From assembly GCF_014197265.1 (NCBI RefSeq), contig NZ_JACIFH010000001.1:1178001-1242000 (forward strand): a stretch of 64,000 nt of DNA. Direction: 5' to 3'. Source of the stretch: Microbacterium invictum. Lineage in GTDB: Bacteria > Actinomycetota > Actinomycetes > Actinomycetales > Microbacteriaceae. Shown here in pieces: positions 1 to 8,909 of the stretch. The position numbers were made by a program, and so were the translations under genes. Every line of letters begins with the position of its first letter. Within the stretch, counting starts at the first letter, position 1. The notes under the pieces were generated by a model, which was given only the letters and a program-made list of their open reading frames with translations, was not told the DNA's origin and did no database searches.

Positions 1-1900
1 TCTCGCGGGCGCCGACGACGGTGACCATGCGCTTCTTGTCGATCTTTCGACGGCGGGCGGGGGTCGGGATCGCGCGGCGTCCGCTGAGGTAGGCACCGGT
101 GATGGAGTCGTCGTCGTCGAGCATCGGCGCGAGCGGGCCGGAGTGGACGACCTCTCCCCCATGGACGCCCGCGCGCGGTCCGATGTCGACGACCCAGTCA
201 GCGGCGTGGATGGTCTCTTCGTCGTGCTCGACGACGATGAGGGTGTTGCCGAGTTCCTTCAGCCGGACGAGGGTCTCGATGAGACGCCGGTTGTCGCGCT
301 GGTGCAGGCCGATCGACGGTTCGTCGAGGACATAGAGCACGCCGGTGAGGCCCGACCCGATCTGCGTTGCCAGGCGGATGCGCTGGGCTTCGCCGCCCGA
401 GAGCGACCCGGCGGAGCGGCTGAGGCTCAGGTAGCTCAGGCCGACCTGAATGAGGAAGTCGAGGCGCGCGCGGATCTCGCGCAGCACGGCCGCGGCGATC
501 TGAGCCTCGCGGTCGGTGAGCTGCAGGTTCGCGAAGTACTGCTGCGCGTCGCCCAGGCTCAGCTGCGAGGCCTCGGCGATCGAGTGCCCGTGGACCTGGA
601 CGGCGAGGACTTCGGGCTTGAGGCGGGCGCCGTTGCACACCGGGCACGGCACCTCGCGGAGGTATTCGCCCCAGCGCTGGCGCTGCGTGTCGGACTCGGC
701 GCCCGCGTACTGCCGCTCGATGTACGGGATGACACCCTCGAAGCCGGAGGTGTAGCGCATCTCGCGGCCGTAGCGGTTGCGCCACTTGACGGTGACCTTG
801 AAGTTCTCACCGCGGAGCACCGCGTCCTGCACGCGGGACGGAAGGTCCTTCCAGGCGGTGTCGAGCGAGAAGTCCAGGTCGTCGGCGAGGCCGACGAGCA
901 GCCGCTCGTAGTACTGGAACAGGCCCTTGCCCTGTGTCGTCCACGGGATGACGACGCCCTCGTTGATCGAGAGCTCCTCATCGCCGAGCATGAGGTCGAC
1001 GTCGACCGACATGCGCGTGCCGAGCCCCGAGCAGGCCGGGCAGGCGCCGAACGGGGCGTTGAACGAGAACGTGCGCGGCTCGATCTCGGTGAGCTGGAGC
1101 GGGTGGCCGTTGGGACAGGCGAGCTTCTCACTGAAGCTCTGCCACGCGGCATCCCCCTCTTCGTCGACATAGTTGACCTGCATGATGCCACCGGCCAGGC
1201 TCAGCGCCGTCTCGACGGAGTCCGTGACGCGGCTGAGGATGTCGGGAGCGGCGACCAGGCGGTCGACGACGACGGCGATGTCGTGCTTGTAGCTCTTCTT
1301 GAGGGTGGGCGGCTCGGCCAGCTGGACGAGGTCGCCATCGACGACGGCGCGGGCGTAGCCCTTGGCGCTGAGCTCCTTGAAGAGGTCGACGAACTCGCCC
1401 TTCTTCTGCGAGACGACGGGCGCCACGATCTGGTAGCGCGTGCGCTCGGGCATCTCCATGAGCTGGTCGGCGATCTGCTGCACCGTCTGGCGCTGGATCT
1501 GCTCACCGCACTCGGGGCAGTGCGGGATGCCGATGCGCGCCCACAGCAGGCGCATGTAGTCGTGGATCTCGGTGATGGTGCCGACGGTCGAGCGAGGGTT
1601 GCGGTTCGTGGACTTCTGGTCGATCGACACCGCGGGGCTCAGACCCTCGATGAAGTCGACGTCGGGACGTTCGACCTGACCGAGGAACTGCCGCGCGTAG
1701 GAGCTCAGCGACTCGACGTAGCGGCGCTGCCCTTCGGCGAAGATCGTGTCGAAGGCGAGGCTCGACTTGCCCGATCCGGACAGCCCGGTGAACACGACGA
1801 GAGCGTCTCGCGGAATGTCGAGGTCGACGTCCTTGAGATTGTGGACGCGAGCTCCGCGGACGCTGAGTTTCGAGGGGGTGACGACGGGGACAATGGGCAC
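1..1900 (-). CDS. uvrA: UvrABC system protein A, partial (C-terminal third off the left edge)
   Basis: UvrA is the damage-sensing ABC ATPase of nucleotide excision repair; it loads UvrB on lesions. About 633 residues are present, against roughly 950 in the family, so the second ATP-binding half is outside the window. Visible: Walker [10 protein letters not shown] (39-47), a CPEC zinc motif at 128-131, a second CPNGH...CPAC finger near 285, ABC signature LSGGEAQRI near 500 and [13 protein letters not shown] near 530. The start GTG at 1900 is chosen because a TACACT hexamer (1907-1912) lies 6 nt upstream and no ribosome site is visible. uvrB lies 1.8 kb upstream on the same strand. Confidence 0.97.
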   Translation of the reverse strand, partial: MPIVPVVTPSKLSVRGARVHNLKDVDLDIPRDALVVFTGLSGSGKSSLAFDTIFAEGQRRYVESLSSYARQFLGQVERPDVDFIEGLSPAVSIDQKSTNRNPRSTVGTITEIHDYMRLLWARIGIPHCPECGEQIQRQTVQQIADQLMEMPERTRYQIVAPVVSQKKGEFVDLFKELSAKGYARAVVDGDLVQLAEPPTLKKSYKHDIAVVVDRLVAAPDILSRVTDSVETALSLAGGIMQVNYVDEEGDAAWQSFSEKLACPNGHPLQLTEIEPRTFSFNAPFGACPACSGLGTRMSVDVDLMLGDEELSINEGVVIPWTTQGKGLFQYYERLLVGLADDLDFSLDTAWKDLPSRVQDAVLRGENFKVTVKWRNRYGREMRYTSGFEGVIPYIERQYAGAESDTQRQRWGEYLREVPCPVCNGARLKPEVLAVQVHGHSIAEASQLSLGDAQQYFANLQLTDREAQIAAAVLREIRARLDFLIQVGLSYLSLSRSAGSLSGGEAQRIRLATQIGSGLTGVLYVLDEPSIGLHQRDNRRLIETLVRLKELGNTLIVVEHDEETIHAADWVVDIGPRAGVHGGEVVHSGPLAPMLDDDDSITGAYLSGRRAIPTPARRRKIDKKRMVTVVGARE

Positions 1901-1906
1901 CAGACA

Positions 1907-1912
1907 AGTGTA
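1907..1912 (-). promoter_or_regulatory. -10 element of uvrA (leaderless)
   Basis: TACACT on the minus strand, 6 nt before the GTG start of uvrA. The spacing would put the transcript start at or next to the start codon. Inferred from position and sequence only. Confidence 0.5.
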
Positions 1913-1977
1913 GGTCGACCCTCCGACACGGGATCGGGAGACCTCTGTGAGGGGTGCGCTGTGAGCGAATCCGACGC

Positions 1978-2421
1978 TCAGGCCACGGCGGTCCGGACTC
2001 CCGCGAAGGGCGCGAGGCCGTCACGCAGCGCCACAAGGGCCTCCTCGCTCACGCCCACCCGCGCCATGATCTGCCCGGGAACGTCCAGGGCCTTCGCGCG
2101 CAGGGCCCGGCCGGCCTCGGTCAGTCCGATGTCGAGGACACGCTCGTCCTCGGCACGCCGGGTGCGGACGACTCGCCCCTGTGCCTCGAGGCGCTTGACC
2201 AGCGGCGACAGGGTCGCCGGCTCCATCGCGAGTTCGGCTGCCAGCTCCCCCAGTGACCTCGGCGACTGATCCCAGAGGGTGAGCATGACCAGGTACTGCG
2301 GGTGGGTCAGCCCGAGCGGCTCGAGCACCGGGCGGTAGATCGCCACCACGTTGCGTGCGGCCGTGACCAGCGCGAAGCACAGCTGGTTGTCCAGCTTGAG
2401 GAGGTCGTCGCGCGAAGTCAT
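1978..2421 (-). CDS. ohrR: MarR-family regulator, OhrR type (peroxide sensor)
   Basis: A 147-residue winged-helix repressor. The N-terminus LDNQLCFAL closely matches OhrR of Bacillus subtilis, with the peroxide-sensing cysteine at residue 15 as in that protein. The partner Tyr29 is present; the other partner (Tyr19) is Val here. OhrR is released from DNA when this Cys is oxidised by organic hydroperoxides. The start at 2421 is preferred over an in-frame ATG at 2442 because TACGAT lies 6 nt before it. No ohr gene is in the window; the divergent gene is a small zinc-ribbon protein, with the probable operator between them. The family call is firm; the ligand is inferred. Confidence 0.88.
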   Translation of the reverse strand: MTSRDDLLKLDNQLCFALVTAARNVVAIYRPVLEPLGLTHPQYLVMLTLWDQSPRSLGELAAELAMEPATLSPLVKRLEAQGRVVRTRRAEDERVLDIGLTEAGRALRAKALDVPGQIMARVGVSEEALVALRDGLAPFAGVRTAVA

Positions 2422-2427
2422 GGAGTC

Positions 2428-2433
2428 ATCGTA
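2428..2433 (-). promoter_or_regulatory. -10 element of ohrR
   Basis: TACGAT on the minus strand, 6 nt before ATG 2421. It supports a leaderless transcript and the shorter N-terminus of the regulator. Confidence 0.5.
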
Positions 2434-2442
2434 CCAATTCAT

Positions 2443-2454
2443 TTAGTACACTAA
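2443..2454. promoter_or_regulatory. MarR/OhrR operator palindrome
   Basis: TTAGTACACTAA: two 5-bp inverted arms (TTAGT/ACTAA) around 2 nt. It lies between ohrR and the divergent small gene and overlaps the TACACT -10 of the latter. MarR-family operators commonly have this TTAG...CTAA form. Likely site for autoregulation and control of the neighbour. Confidence 0.65.
2447..2452 (+). promoter_or_regulatory. -10 element of the small zinc-ribbon gene
   Basis: TACACT, 7 nt before ATG 2460 and inside the MarR-type palindrome, so bound repressor would cover the promoter. Confidence 0.5.
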
Positions 2455-2459
2455 TGATT

Positions 2460-2696
2460 ATGGCGCGAAATGATTCCGAGAGACCCCCGCTCCGCGAACG
2501 CGTGCGTGAGGCGGGCGGGTGGTACGCCTATTGGAACTCGCGGCTCATCCGTTTCGCGGGGCCGGCATCCGTCGGTCCCTACGACACCGAACCGGAGCCG
2601 GTGCGCACCGAGCGGGCGTGCCCGCTGTGCGGACATCCGATGTCGGCGCACTCGTTCGATCGTTCCGGCCCGAAACCGCTGATGACCTGCCCGTAG
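2460..2696 (+). CDS. small zinc-ribbon-like hypothetical protein
   Basis: A 78-residue protein not assigned to a named family. The N-terminal half is basic, then aromatic (GGWYAYWNSRLIRFAGP). The C-terminal half has CPLCGHPM followed by a histidine and a terminal Cys-Pro, which could form a small metal site. An in-frame ATG also exists at 2454, but 2460 has the better -10 spacing. It is divergent from ohrR and shares its operator region, so control by the peroxide-responsive repressor is likely (inference). Normal high-GC codon use argues it is real. Confidence 0.65.
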   Translation: MARNDSERPPLRERVREAGGWYAYWNSRLIRFAGPASVGPYDTEPEPVRTERACPLCGHPMSAHSFDRSGPKPLMTCP

Positions 2697-2827
2697 CAAC
2701 CTCCGCAACCCCTGGATCCCCGGGCCGGCGCCCGCCGCTGGACCCGCCGTCGTGATCCGTCAAGGCACTTCGTCGACCTCCACCCTCGGCCTACCGGCGG
2801 CCAGAGCCGACCGACGAGGAGCCGACC

Positions 2828-3216
2828 ATGACCGCAGCCGACGACCCGCAAGGCATTGACATCCCGGGCGCACCCGCTTCACAACCCGCTTCGAAGACCG
2901 AACCGAGGGCGCCACGAGACCCTCTCGCGCCGAAACCCGACCAGGCCGGTCCCCACCCGCGCACGCCCACCGGCGCCGCCTCGTCCGACAGCCCGGCCGA
3001 CGCCGCGCAGCAGGGCGCATACCTGACCACCCAGAGTGCGCGACTGCGCGAGACGGACACGTCGCTCACGGCAGGGCCTCGCGGACCGGTGCTCCTCCAC
3101 GGCCATCACCTGCGCGAGAGGATCACGCACTTCGACCATGAGCGGATCCCCGAGTGGACTCGATCGTCGAATTGCTCGGCGGGCATCGTGTGTGGGAACG
3201 TCTCGTGCCCCGCTGA
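2828..3216 (+). pseudogene. large (clade II, KatE/HPII-type) catalase remnant with internal deletion
   Basis: The start ATG 2828 has a good ribosome site (GAGGAG). About 110 residues read as the N-terminal extension and first conserved block of a large monofunctional catalase: LTTQSARL, SLTAGPRGPVLL and HLRERITHFDHERIPE. The homology stops at about 3154, just before the segment that carries the haem-pocket histidine. In another frame from 3157, 19 residues (DSIVELLGG then HRVWERLVPR) end at TGA 3214-3216; they resemble the HRxWxR tail I recall from large catalases. The simplest reading is one out-of-frame deletion that removed about 600 residues. No activity is possible. The C-terminal match is unverified. 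Confidence 0.75.
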
Positions 3217-3252
3217 GTCGTCGGGCCGGTCGGTGAAGCAACCGGGTGACGG

Positions 3253-3675
3253 TCAGCCGAGCGAGACCGTACCGTCCGGGTTCACGGGCCAGCCGGGGTT
3301 GACGGCGACTTCCCACGGATGGCCGTCGGGGTCGACGAAGATGCCGGAGTATCCTCCCCACGGCGTGGGCGCGCCTTCGCGACCGATCATGCCGCCGGCC
3401 GCCCGTGCGGTGGCAAGGATGTCGTCGACCTCCGACTCGCTCGTCACGTTGTGCGCGAGGGTGATTCCGCCCCAGCCCCCGGGGTCGGACACCCGGGAGT
3501 CGGCGGCGAGCTCGGCGCGCGACCACAGCGCCAAGACCATGCCTCCGGCCTGGTAGAACGCCACGTCACCGGGGACGGATGCCGAGTGCGGCTCCCACCC
3601 CAGCGCGCGGTAGAAAGAGATGGCGCGCTCGAGGTCGCCGACGCCGAGGGTGATGAGGCTGATGCGCTGCTGCAC
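3253..3675 (-). CDS. VOC (glyoxalase/bleomycin-resistance fold) protein
   Basis: A 140-residue single-domain vicinal-oxygen-chelate protein. The N-terminus ISLITLGVGDLERAISFYRALGW and the C-terminal GYSGIFVDPDGHPWEVAVNPG are typical of the family, which includes lyases, dioxygenases and binding proteins. The substrate cannot be told from sequence. The start is GTG 3675 with GGAAGGA upstream. It lies between uvrB and the catalase remnant on the uvrB strand, 31 nt after the uvrB stop, so co-transcription is possible. Confidence 0.85.
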   Translation of the reverse strand: MQQRISLITLGVGDLERAISFYRALGWEPHSASVPGDVAFYQAGGMVLALWSRAELAADSRVSDPGGWGGITLAHNVTSESEVDDILATARAAGGMIGREGAPTPWGGYSGIFVDPDGHPWEVAVNPGWPVNPDGTVSLG

Positions 3676-3705
3676 GGCGGTTCCTTCCAGGATCGTCCAC
3701 CCCGC

Positions 3706-5775
3706 TTACGCGTGGCCGGCGCGCTCCATGGCGCGCAGTTCCTTCTTGAGGTCCTGCACTTCGTCGCGCAAGCGCGCGGCGAGCTCGAACTTCAGCTCGG
3801 CTGCGGCTGCGAGCATCTGGTTGGAGAGGTCTTCGATCGTCGCCTCGAGCTGGTTCGCACCCTCAGCGGCGATGCCCTCGCGCTGCAGTCGCGGCGTGGG
3901 GCTCTTGCCCTTGCCCGACTTGTTCTTCCGCGACAGCATGTCGGCGGTGTCGGAGGCCTCGCGGGCGAGGGCGTCGGTGATGTCGGCGATCTTCTTGCGC
4001 AGCGGCTGGGGGTCGATGCCGTGCTCGAGGTTGTACGCGACCTGCTTCTCGCGACGCCGATCGGTCTCTTCGATGGCCGTTCGCATCGAGTCGGTCATGT
4101 TGTCTGCGTACATGTGCACCTCGCCCGAGACGTTTCGCGCGGCGCGGCCGATCGTCTGGATCAGCGAGGTGCCGGACCGCAGGAACCCCTCCTTGTCGGC
4201 ATCGAGGATGGCGACGAGCGACACTTCAGGCAGGTCGAGGCCCTCGCGCAGCAGGTTGATGCCGACAAGCACGTCGTACACGCCCGACCGCAGCTCGGTG
4301 AGCAGCTCGACGCGGCGCAGCGTGTCGACATCGGAGTGCAGGTAGCGCACGCGCACGCCGTGCTCGCCGAGGAAGTCGGTGAGCTCTTCGGCCATCTTCT
4401 TGGTGAGCGTCGTGACGAGCACGCGCTCATCGCGCTCGGCGCGCACCCGGATCTCTTCGAGCAGATCGTCGATCTGACCCTTGGAGGGCTTGACGATGAT
4501 CTGCGGGTCGACCAGACCGGTCGGGCGGATGATCTGCTCCACGATGCCGTCGGCGATGCCCATCTCGTAGCGGCCCGGCGTGGCCGAGAGATACACGGTC
4601 TGCCCGATGCGTTGCTTGAACTCGTCGAAGCGCAGGGGGCGGTTGTCGAGCGCGCTGGGCAGGCGGAAGCCGTGGTCAACGAGGGTGCGCTTGCGCGACG
4701 CGTCGCCTTCGTACATGGCGCCGATCTGCGGCACCGTCACGTGCGACTCGTCGATGACCATCAGGAAATCGTCGGGGAAGAAGTCGAGCAGCGTGTGCGG
4801 TGGCTCCCCCGGTTCGCGTCCGTCGAGGTGGCGCGAGTAGTTCTCGATGCCGGAGCAGAACCCGAGCTGCTGCAGCATCTCGAGGTCGAAGGTCGTGCGC
4901 ATGCGCAGTCGCTGCGCCTCGAGCAGCTTGCCCTGCCCCTCAAGCTCTTTCAGCCGGTCGGCGAGCTCGGCTTCGATCGTGCCGATGGCGCGCTGGACGG
5001 TGTCGGTGCCGGCGACGTAGTGGGATGCCGGGAAGATCGGCACGCTGTCGAGCTTCTGCACGATGTCACCGGTGAGCGGGTGCAGCATGTACAGCGCCTC
5101 GATCTCGTCGCCGAACAGCTCGATGCGCACCGCGTACTCCTCGTACACGGGGATGATCTCGATCGTGTCGCCGCGCACGCGGAAGTTGCCGCGCGAGAAG
5201 TCGACATCGTTGCGGTTGTACTGCATGGCGATGAACTTGCGGATGAGGGCGTCGCGGTCGTACCGCTCCCCCACCTGCAGCGCCACCATCGCCCGCAGGT
5301 ACTCTTCGGGCGCACCGAGGCCGTAGATGCACGACACAGTCGACACCACGACGACGTCGCGTCTGCTGAGCAGGGAGTTGGTCGTCGAGTGCCGCAGCCG
5401 TTCGACCTCGGCGTTGATCGAGGAGTCCTTTTCGATGAAGGTGTCGGTCTGCGGGACATACGCTTCGGGCTGGTAGTAGTCGTAGTAGCTGACGAAGTAC
5501 TCGACGGCGTTGTTCGGCATGAGATCGCGGAACTCGTTGGCCAGCTGAGCCGCGAGCGTCTTGTTGTGCGCGAGCACCAGGGTGGGCCGCTGCACCTGCT
5601 CGACGAGCCACGCGGTCGTCGCCGACTTGCCGGTACCGGTCGCACCCAGCAGGACGACGTCGGTCTCACCTGCGTTGATGCGCGCGGCGAGCGCTGCGAT
5701 CGCCTGCGGCTGGTCGCCGCTGGGCATGTACTCGCTGACGACTTCGAAGGGCCGCACGGATCGCGTGGTCTGCAT
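3706..5775 (-). CDS. uvrB: UvrABC system protein B
   Basis: The excision-repair helicase-like protein that receives damage from UvrA and recruits UvrC. 689 residues, normal family length. Visible: Walker [12 protein letters not shown] near 40, the damage-probing beta-hairpin region [21 protein letters not shown] near 105, [11 protein letters not shown] (Walker B), and a C-terminal UVR/UvrC-binding helix pair at about 645-680. The start ATG 5775 is chosen over an in-frame upstream start (5823) because [16 protein letters not shown] is the usual N-terminus and TACGCT lies 6 nt upstream. coaE is upstream on the same strand, separated by a DUF222-HNH gene. Confidence 0.98.
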   Translation of the reverse strand: MQTTRSVRPFEVVSEYMPSGDQPQAIAALAARINAGETDVVLLGATGTGKSATTAWLVEQVQRPTLVLAHNKTLAAQLANEFRDLMPNNAVEYFVSYYDYYQPEAYVPQTDTFIEKDSSINAEVERLRHSTTNSLLSRRDVVVVSTVSCIYGLGAPEEYLRAMVALQVGERYDRDALIRKFIAMQYNRNDVDFSRGNFRVRGDTIEIIPVYEEYAVRIELFGDEIEALYMLHPLTGDIVQKLDSVPIFPASHYVAGTDTVQRAIGTIEAELADRLKELEGQGKLLEAQRLRMRTTFDLEMLQQLGFCSGIENYSRHLDGREPGEPPHTLLDFFPDDFLMVIDESHVTVPQIGAMYEGDASRKRTLVDHGFRLPSALDNRPLRFDEFKQRIGQTVYLSATPGRYEMGIADGIVEQIIRPTGLVDPQIIVKPSKGQIDDLLEEIRVRAERDERVLVTTLTKKMAEELTDFLGEHGVRVRYLHSDVDTLRRVELLTELRSGVYDVLVGINLLREGLDLPEVSLVAILDADKEGFLRSGTSLIQTIGRAARNVSGEVHMYADNMTDSMRTAIEETDRRREKQVAYNLEHGIDPQPLRKKIADITDALAREASDTADMLSRKNKSGKGKSPTPRLQREGIAAEGANQLEATIEDLSNQMLAAAAELKFELAARLRDEVQDLKKELRAMERAGHA

Positions 5776-5781
5776 CACTCC

Positions 5782-5787
5782 AGCGTA
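5782..5787 (-). promoter_or_regulatory. -10 element of uvrB (leaderless)
   Basis: TACGCT on the minus strand, 6 nt before ATG 5775. Confidence 0.5.
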
Positions 5788-5862
5788 TGCGTGACGTCCG
5801 ACACACGGGCCGTCACGTGTCACCGACGCTGCCGCGGCTCCCGATCGTGCCGCGCTCCACGT

Positions 5863-5974
5863 TCAGGCGCTCCATGTTCAGATCAGGCGCTCCATGTTCA
5901 GAACGGTGCGGGACCGCCGTATGTTCAGAACGGCGCGGGACCGCCGTATGTTCAGAACGGTGCGGGACCGCCGT
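5863..5974. repeat. compound tandem repeat between uvrB and the DUF222-HNH gene
   Basis: Two 20-bp units starting TCAGGCGCTCCATG (5863-5882, 5883-5902) run into three 27-bp units starting ATGTTCAGAACGG (5894-5920, 5921-5947, 5948-5974; one base differs in the middle copy). The last unit contains the stop codon and final residues (GGPAPF) of the HNH gene, so the array looks like duplicated 3' end of that gene. There are no spacers, so it is not CRISPR. Confidence 0.9.
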
Positions 5975-7523
5975 CATCTTGCCGTGCCAGGCCGTCGCGG
6001 CGATGCTGCGCTTGGAAGAAGGAGTCGGGAAGGAACCCGACCGTGGGTGCCGGCCTGTCGCGGTAGCGGCGACCGCCAGGATCAATCCACTCGAACACGC
6101 CGTCGGCTCGAGGGATCACGATCCATTCGCTGTGATGTCGGAGGGGATGATGTCGCTTGCATTCGTCGGCCAGACATCGCACGTCGGTCGGCCCGCCACG
6201 GGAGTATTCGATGGTGTGGTCATGATCGCATTCATGGACGGGCCTGGTGCAGCCGAAGAACCGGCACTGCATGTCGCGCGCATCGAGGTAGCGCCGCTGC
6301 GCGGCCGTCGGACGATAGCGGTCGACCGCGAGCACCATTCCCGTGACGGGATGGGTGAGCACACGGTCCCACCCCGACGCCTTCGCGACGAGGCGCCGCG
6401 CGGTGGCCGGGTCGATGGGGACGCGACCGGCGAGTTCGGCGGGTGCGAGCCCAGGCTCGACGTCGTCGCCGACGAGCGTGAGGACCGGCACCGTGACCCG
6501 GACCGTCGTGGTGATGTTCAGCGCTGACTCGGGGTCGATGCCGATCGGGATGCCGGTGAGCAGCAGTTCTGCCGCGACATCGACGCGACGCTGATCGAGG
6601 GTACGCGGGTCCTTGACGCGCGGGACGGGGCGATCTGTCGCGCGCTCTCCGGCGCTGGCGGCCGGCGCCTCACCAATCGACGCCTCACCAATCGACGCCT
6701 GGCGCGGCGGGACCTCGTCGATCGGCGCTGCGCCGGTCGTATCTTCGTTAGGCATCGCGCCTTCGCGGACGAACTCGACAGTCCCGACGGACAGCGCGAC
6801 GAGGTCCGTCCTCACTCGTACGGTGAGAGCGACTTCGAGCATCGACTGCTTCTGGGCCAGCTCACGCACCACATTCCCGTCGAACTGAAACCGTTCCGTC
6901 TTGGCGAGCTGTGTCGCGCGGTCGAAGATGCCCTGGCCGATGACCGTCGGCACGTCGAGGGTCAGGCGTGACATCGCGTCACGCAGCGGGCGCAGCTGCA
7001 TCGTGCGTCGTGCGCGCGCATACGCGTGACGTTCGGCGAAGGGTACGGGGTTGAGGCGCTCGGCCATGATCTCGGCGACCGGTCGCGTGCGGGCGACACT
7101 CTCTTCCTCGGCGACGCGCAGCAGATGCTGTTCGAATGTCGCCCGCACCTCGGGGTCGCTGAGGCGCTCGCCGGCTTCGGTGATCACACGCACATGACCG
7201 CGCGAGATGCGCCCGTCGTGCCATGCCTCCACGATCGTGGGGTACTCGTTCAGGAGAGTCTGGGCGGTGAGCATGCGCCCCTGGATCGTCCTGTCCGAAA
7301 CGCGCAAGCGGGCGGCGAGACGCGCGCAGATATCGCGCAGCGGGATCTCCGCCGCCTGCCGATCTGACGGGAGGCGGCGGATCGCCTCGTCCATCTGATC
7401 GGCGAGCGCCGCCATCGACTTCTCGATCGACGCTTCGATCGTCGCCTTCTGGGTCTCGAGTGCGACGATCTCGTCCATGAGGGCACGGGTCGTGGCCGTG
7501 GTGACCGTGGCATCCACCCCCAT
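5952..7523 (-). CDS. DUF222 / HNH-endonuclease domain protein
   Basis: A 523-residue protein of the DUF222-HNH (13E12-like) group that is abundant and multi-copy in actinobacteria. DUF222 covers roughly residues 20-400; the HNH zinc-nuclease motif lies near 430-470: CRFFGC...CDHDHTIEYSRGGPT...CKRHH. The position usually held by Asn in the HNH centre appears to be Cys (VRCLADEC), so catalysis may be weakened. A linker near 270 holds duplicated SIGEA. A GTG at 7526 is immediately upstream; AAGGGGGAG precedes the start. It lies between uvrB and coaE, genes often adjacent in relatives, so it is probably an insertion. Cellular role unknown. Confidence 0.88.
   Translation of the reverse strand: MGVDATVTTATTRALMDEIVALETQKATIEASIEKSMAALADQMDEAIRRLPSDRQAAEIPLRDICARLAARLRVSDRTIQGRMLTAQTLLNEYPTIVEAWHDGRISRGHVRVITEAGERLSDPEVRATFEQHLLRVAEEESVARTRPVAEIMAERLNPVPFAERHAYARARRTMQLRPLRDAMSRLTLDVPTVIGQGIFDRATQLAKTERFQFDGNVVRELAQKQSMLEVALTVRVRTDLVALSVGTVEFVREGAMPNEDTTGAAPIDEVPPRQASIGEASIGEAPAASAGERATDRPVPRVKDPRTLDQRRVDVAAELLLTGIPIGIDPESALNITTTVRVTVPVLTLVGDDVEPGLAPAELAGRVPIDPATARRLVAKASGWDRVLTHPVTGMVLAVDRYRPTAAQRRYLDARDMQCRFFGCTRPVHECDHDHTIEYSRGGPTDVRCLADECKRHHPLRHHSEWIVIPRADGVFEWIDPGGRRYRDRPAPTVGFLPDSFFQAQHRRDGLARQDDGGPAPF
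6667..6696. repeat. 15-bp tandem duplication in the DUF222-HNH linker
   Basis: GCCTCACCAATCGAC is repeated twice head to tail and encodes the doubled SIGEA in the Ala-rich linker between DUF222 and HNH parts. In frame, so probably neutral. Confidence 0.9.
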
Positions 7524-7654
7524 CACTCCCCCTTAGATCTTCTACGCCCAGTGTCGCATCGACCTCAGACATTGGTTCGACACTGTCGGGCTCTGGCTGC
7601 ACCCATGATCGCAGTCACCACCGACATTGCGCATTGAGCGCGGGCGCATGCACC

Positions 7655-7660
7655 TAGGCT
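7655..7660 (+). promoter_or_regulatory. -10 element of the DUF4126 gene
   Basis: TAGGCT, 6 nt before GTG 7667; leaderless arrangement. Confidence 0.55.
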
Positions 7661-7666
7661 GGGCGC

Positions 7667-8266
7667 GTGGAGTTCCTCGTCGGCACCGGCCTGGCGGCCG
7701 CCGCCGGCCTGAATGCGTGGATGCCGCTGTTCATACTCGGGCTGGTCGATCGATTCGTCCCGGGGTTCGAGCTGCCTGCCGCGTGGGCGTGGCTGTCGAG
7801 CGATGTCGCGCTGTGGATCACCGGCATCCTGCTCATCGTAGAGATCATCGCCGACAAGGTGCCGGCGGTCGATTCGATCAATGACGTACTGCAGACCGCG
7901 GTTCGTCCGGTGTCGGGCGGAATCGTGTTCGGCGCCGGGTCGAGCGCGGAGTCGCTGCAGCTGGACGATCCATCCGCGCTGTTCGCGAACCATGCGTGGG
8001 TGCCGATCGCGATAGGGATCGTGATCGCCTTGGCCGTGCACTTCGTGAAAGCCGCAGTTCGACCGGTGGCGAACGTAGCCACCGCGGGACTGGCGGCGCC
8101 GCTCGTATCGACAGCGGAGGATGTGTCATCGTTCGGCTTGGCGGTGACGGCGATCTTCGTACCGGTCATCGCACTGCTGCTGCTGGTCGGGCTGATCGTC
8201 GTCGTGGTGTGGCTGCTGCGTCGTCGGGGCCGCATACGGCAGGAACGCCGCCAGCCGGCCGTCTGA
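7667..8266 (+). CDS. DUF4126-family integral membrane protein
   Basis: 199 residues with about four hydrophobic segments (near 5-30, 50-65, 110-130 and 165-190) and a basic C-terminal tail (RRRGRIRQERRQ). GLAAAAGLNAWMPLF and VDSINDVLQTAVRPVSGGIVFG match the DUF4126 pattern; no biochemical function is known for the family. The GTG start fits the TAGGCT hexamer 6 nt upstream. It converges on coaE, with 5 nt between the stops. Confidence 0.82.
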   Translation: MEFLVGTGLAAAAGLNAWMPLFILGLVDRFVPGFELPAAWAWLSSDVALWITGILLIVEIIADKVPAVDSINDVLQTAVRPVSGGIVFGAGSSAESLQLDDPSALFANHAWVPIAIGIVIALAVHFVKAAVRPVANVATAGLAAPLVSTAEDVSSFGLAVTAIFVPVIALLLLVGLIVVVVWLLRRRGRIRQERRQPAV

Positions 8267-8271
8267 TCGGG

Positions 8272-8874
8272 TCAGCCGGCGGCGCCGGTCAGGCGCGCCC
8301 ACAGCCGATCGGTCTGTGCGAGGGTGTGCTCGATCGCGCCGGAGGTGTCGATGATGACATCGGCGATCGCGCGGCGTCGCTCGTCGGACACCTGTGCCGC
8401 GATGCGGGCGGTGGCCTCTTCCGCCGTCATGCCACGCAGCTCTACGAGCCGGCGGTGACGCAGGTCGGCCGGCGCGTCGGCGACCACGACGTGCTCCCAG
8501 GGATCGTCGACGCGTGCCTCCACGAGCAGGGGGACGTCGTAGACGACCACGGCATCCGGATCAGCGGAGAGGGCTTCGTCGAAGCGGCGCTGTGATGCGA
8601 CCCGGACGGCGGGATGCACGATTCCGTTCAACTGCGCCAGTGCCGCCTCGTCACCGAAGACGATCGCACCGAGCGCGGCGCGATCGAGCGCGCCGTCGCG
8701 GATCACTGAGGGTCCGAACACCTCGGCGATCTCGGTCAGTACCGGCGATCCGGGCGACTGCACGTCGCGCACGATCTGGTCTGCGTCGACGATGACCGCA
8801 CCATGCTCGGCGAGCCGGCGCGAGATCGTGGATTTACCGGACGCGATTCCACCGGTGAGCGCGACGAGGGGCAT
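8272..8874 (-). CDS. coaE: dephospho-CoA kinase
   Basis: Last step of coenzyme A synthesis: phosphorylation of the 3'-OH of dephospho-CoA with ATP. 200 residues. P-loop LTGGIASGKST (6-16), DADQIVRDV near 30, and VVYDVPLLVEA near 108 are diagnostic. In many actinobacteria coaE directly follows rpsA and precedes uvrB; here about 6 kb of accessory genes separates it from rpsA. GAAGG lies before ATG 8874. Confidence 0.95.
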   Translation of the reverse strand: MPLVALTGGIASGKSTISRRLAEHGAVIVDADQIVRDVQSPGSPVLTEIAEVFGPSVIRDGALDRAALGAIVFGDEAALAQLNGIVHPAVRVASQRRFDEALSADPDAVVVYDVPLLVEARVDDPWEHVVVADAPADLRHRRLVELRGMTAEEATARIAAQVSDERRRAIADVIIDTSGAIEHTLAQTDRLWARLTGAAG

Positions 8875-8909
8875 GCCTTCATCGTGCCATGCAGGCGAAC
8901 GATGAGCAG

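Noticed and set aside
143-2269. 708-codon plus-strand frame opposite uvrA and ohrR
   Set aside because: Antisense shadow of two well-identified genes, with the same Arg/Asp/Val-rich composition and no domain.
2545-3069. Minus-strand frames opposite the small zinc-ribbon gene and catalase remnant
   Set aside because: Antisense shadows; the plus-strand readings show recognisable protein motifs and ribosome sites.
5863-5974. Possible CRISPR array
   Set aside because: Repeats are directly contiguous with no spacers, the units differ (20 and 27 bp), and no cas gene is present.
3319-6066. 915-codon plus-strand frame opposite uvrB
   Set aside because: Antisense shadow of uvrB that runs through the tandem repeat; no recognisable domain.
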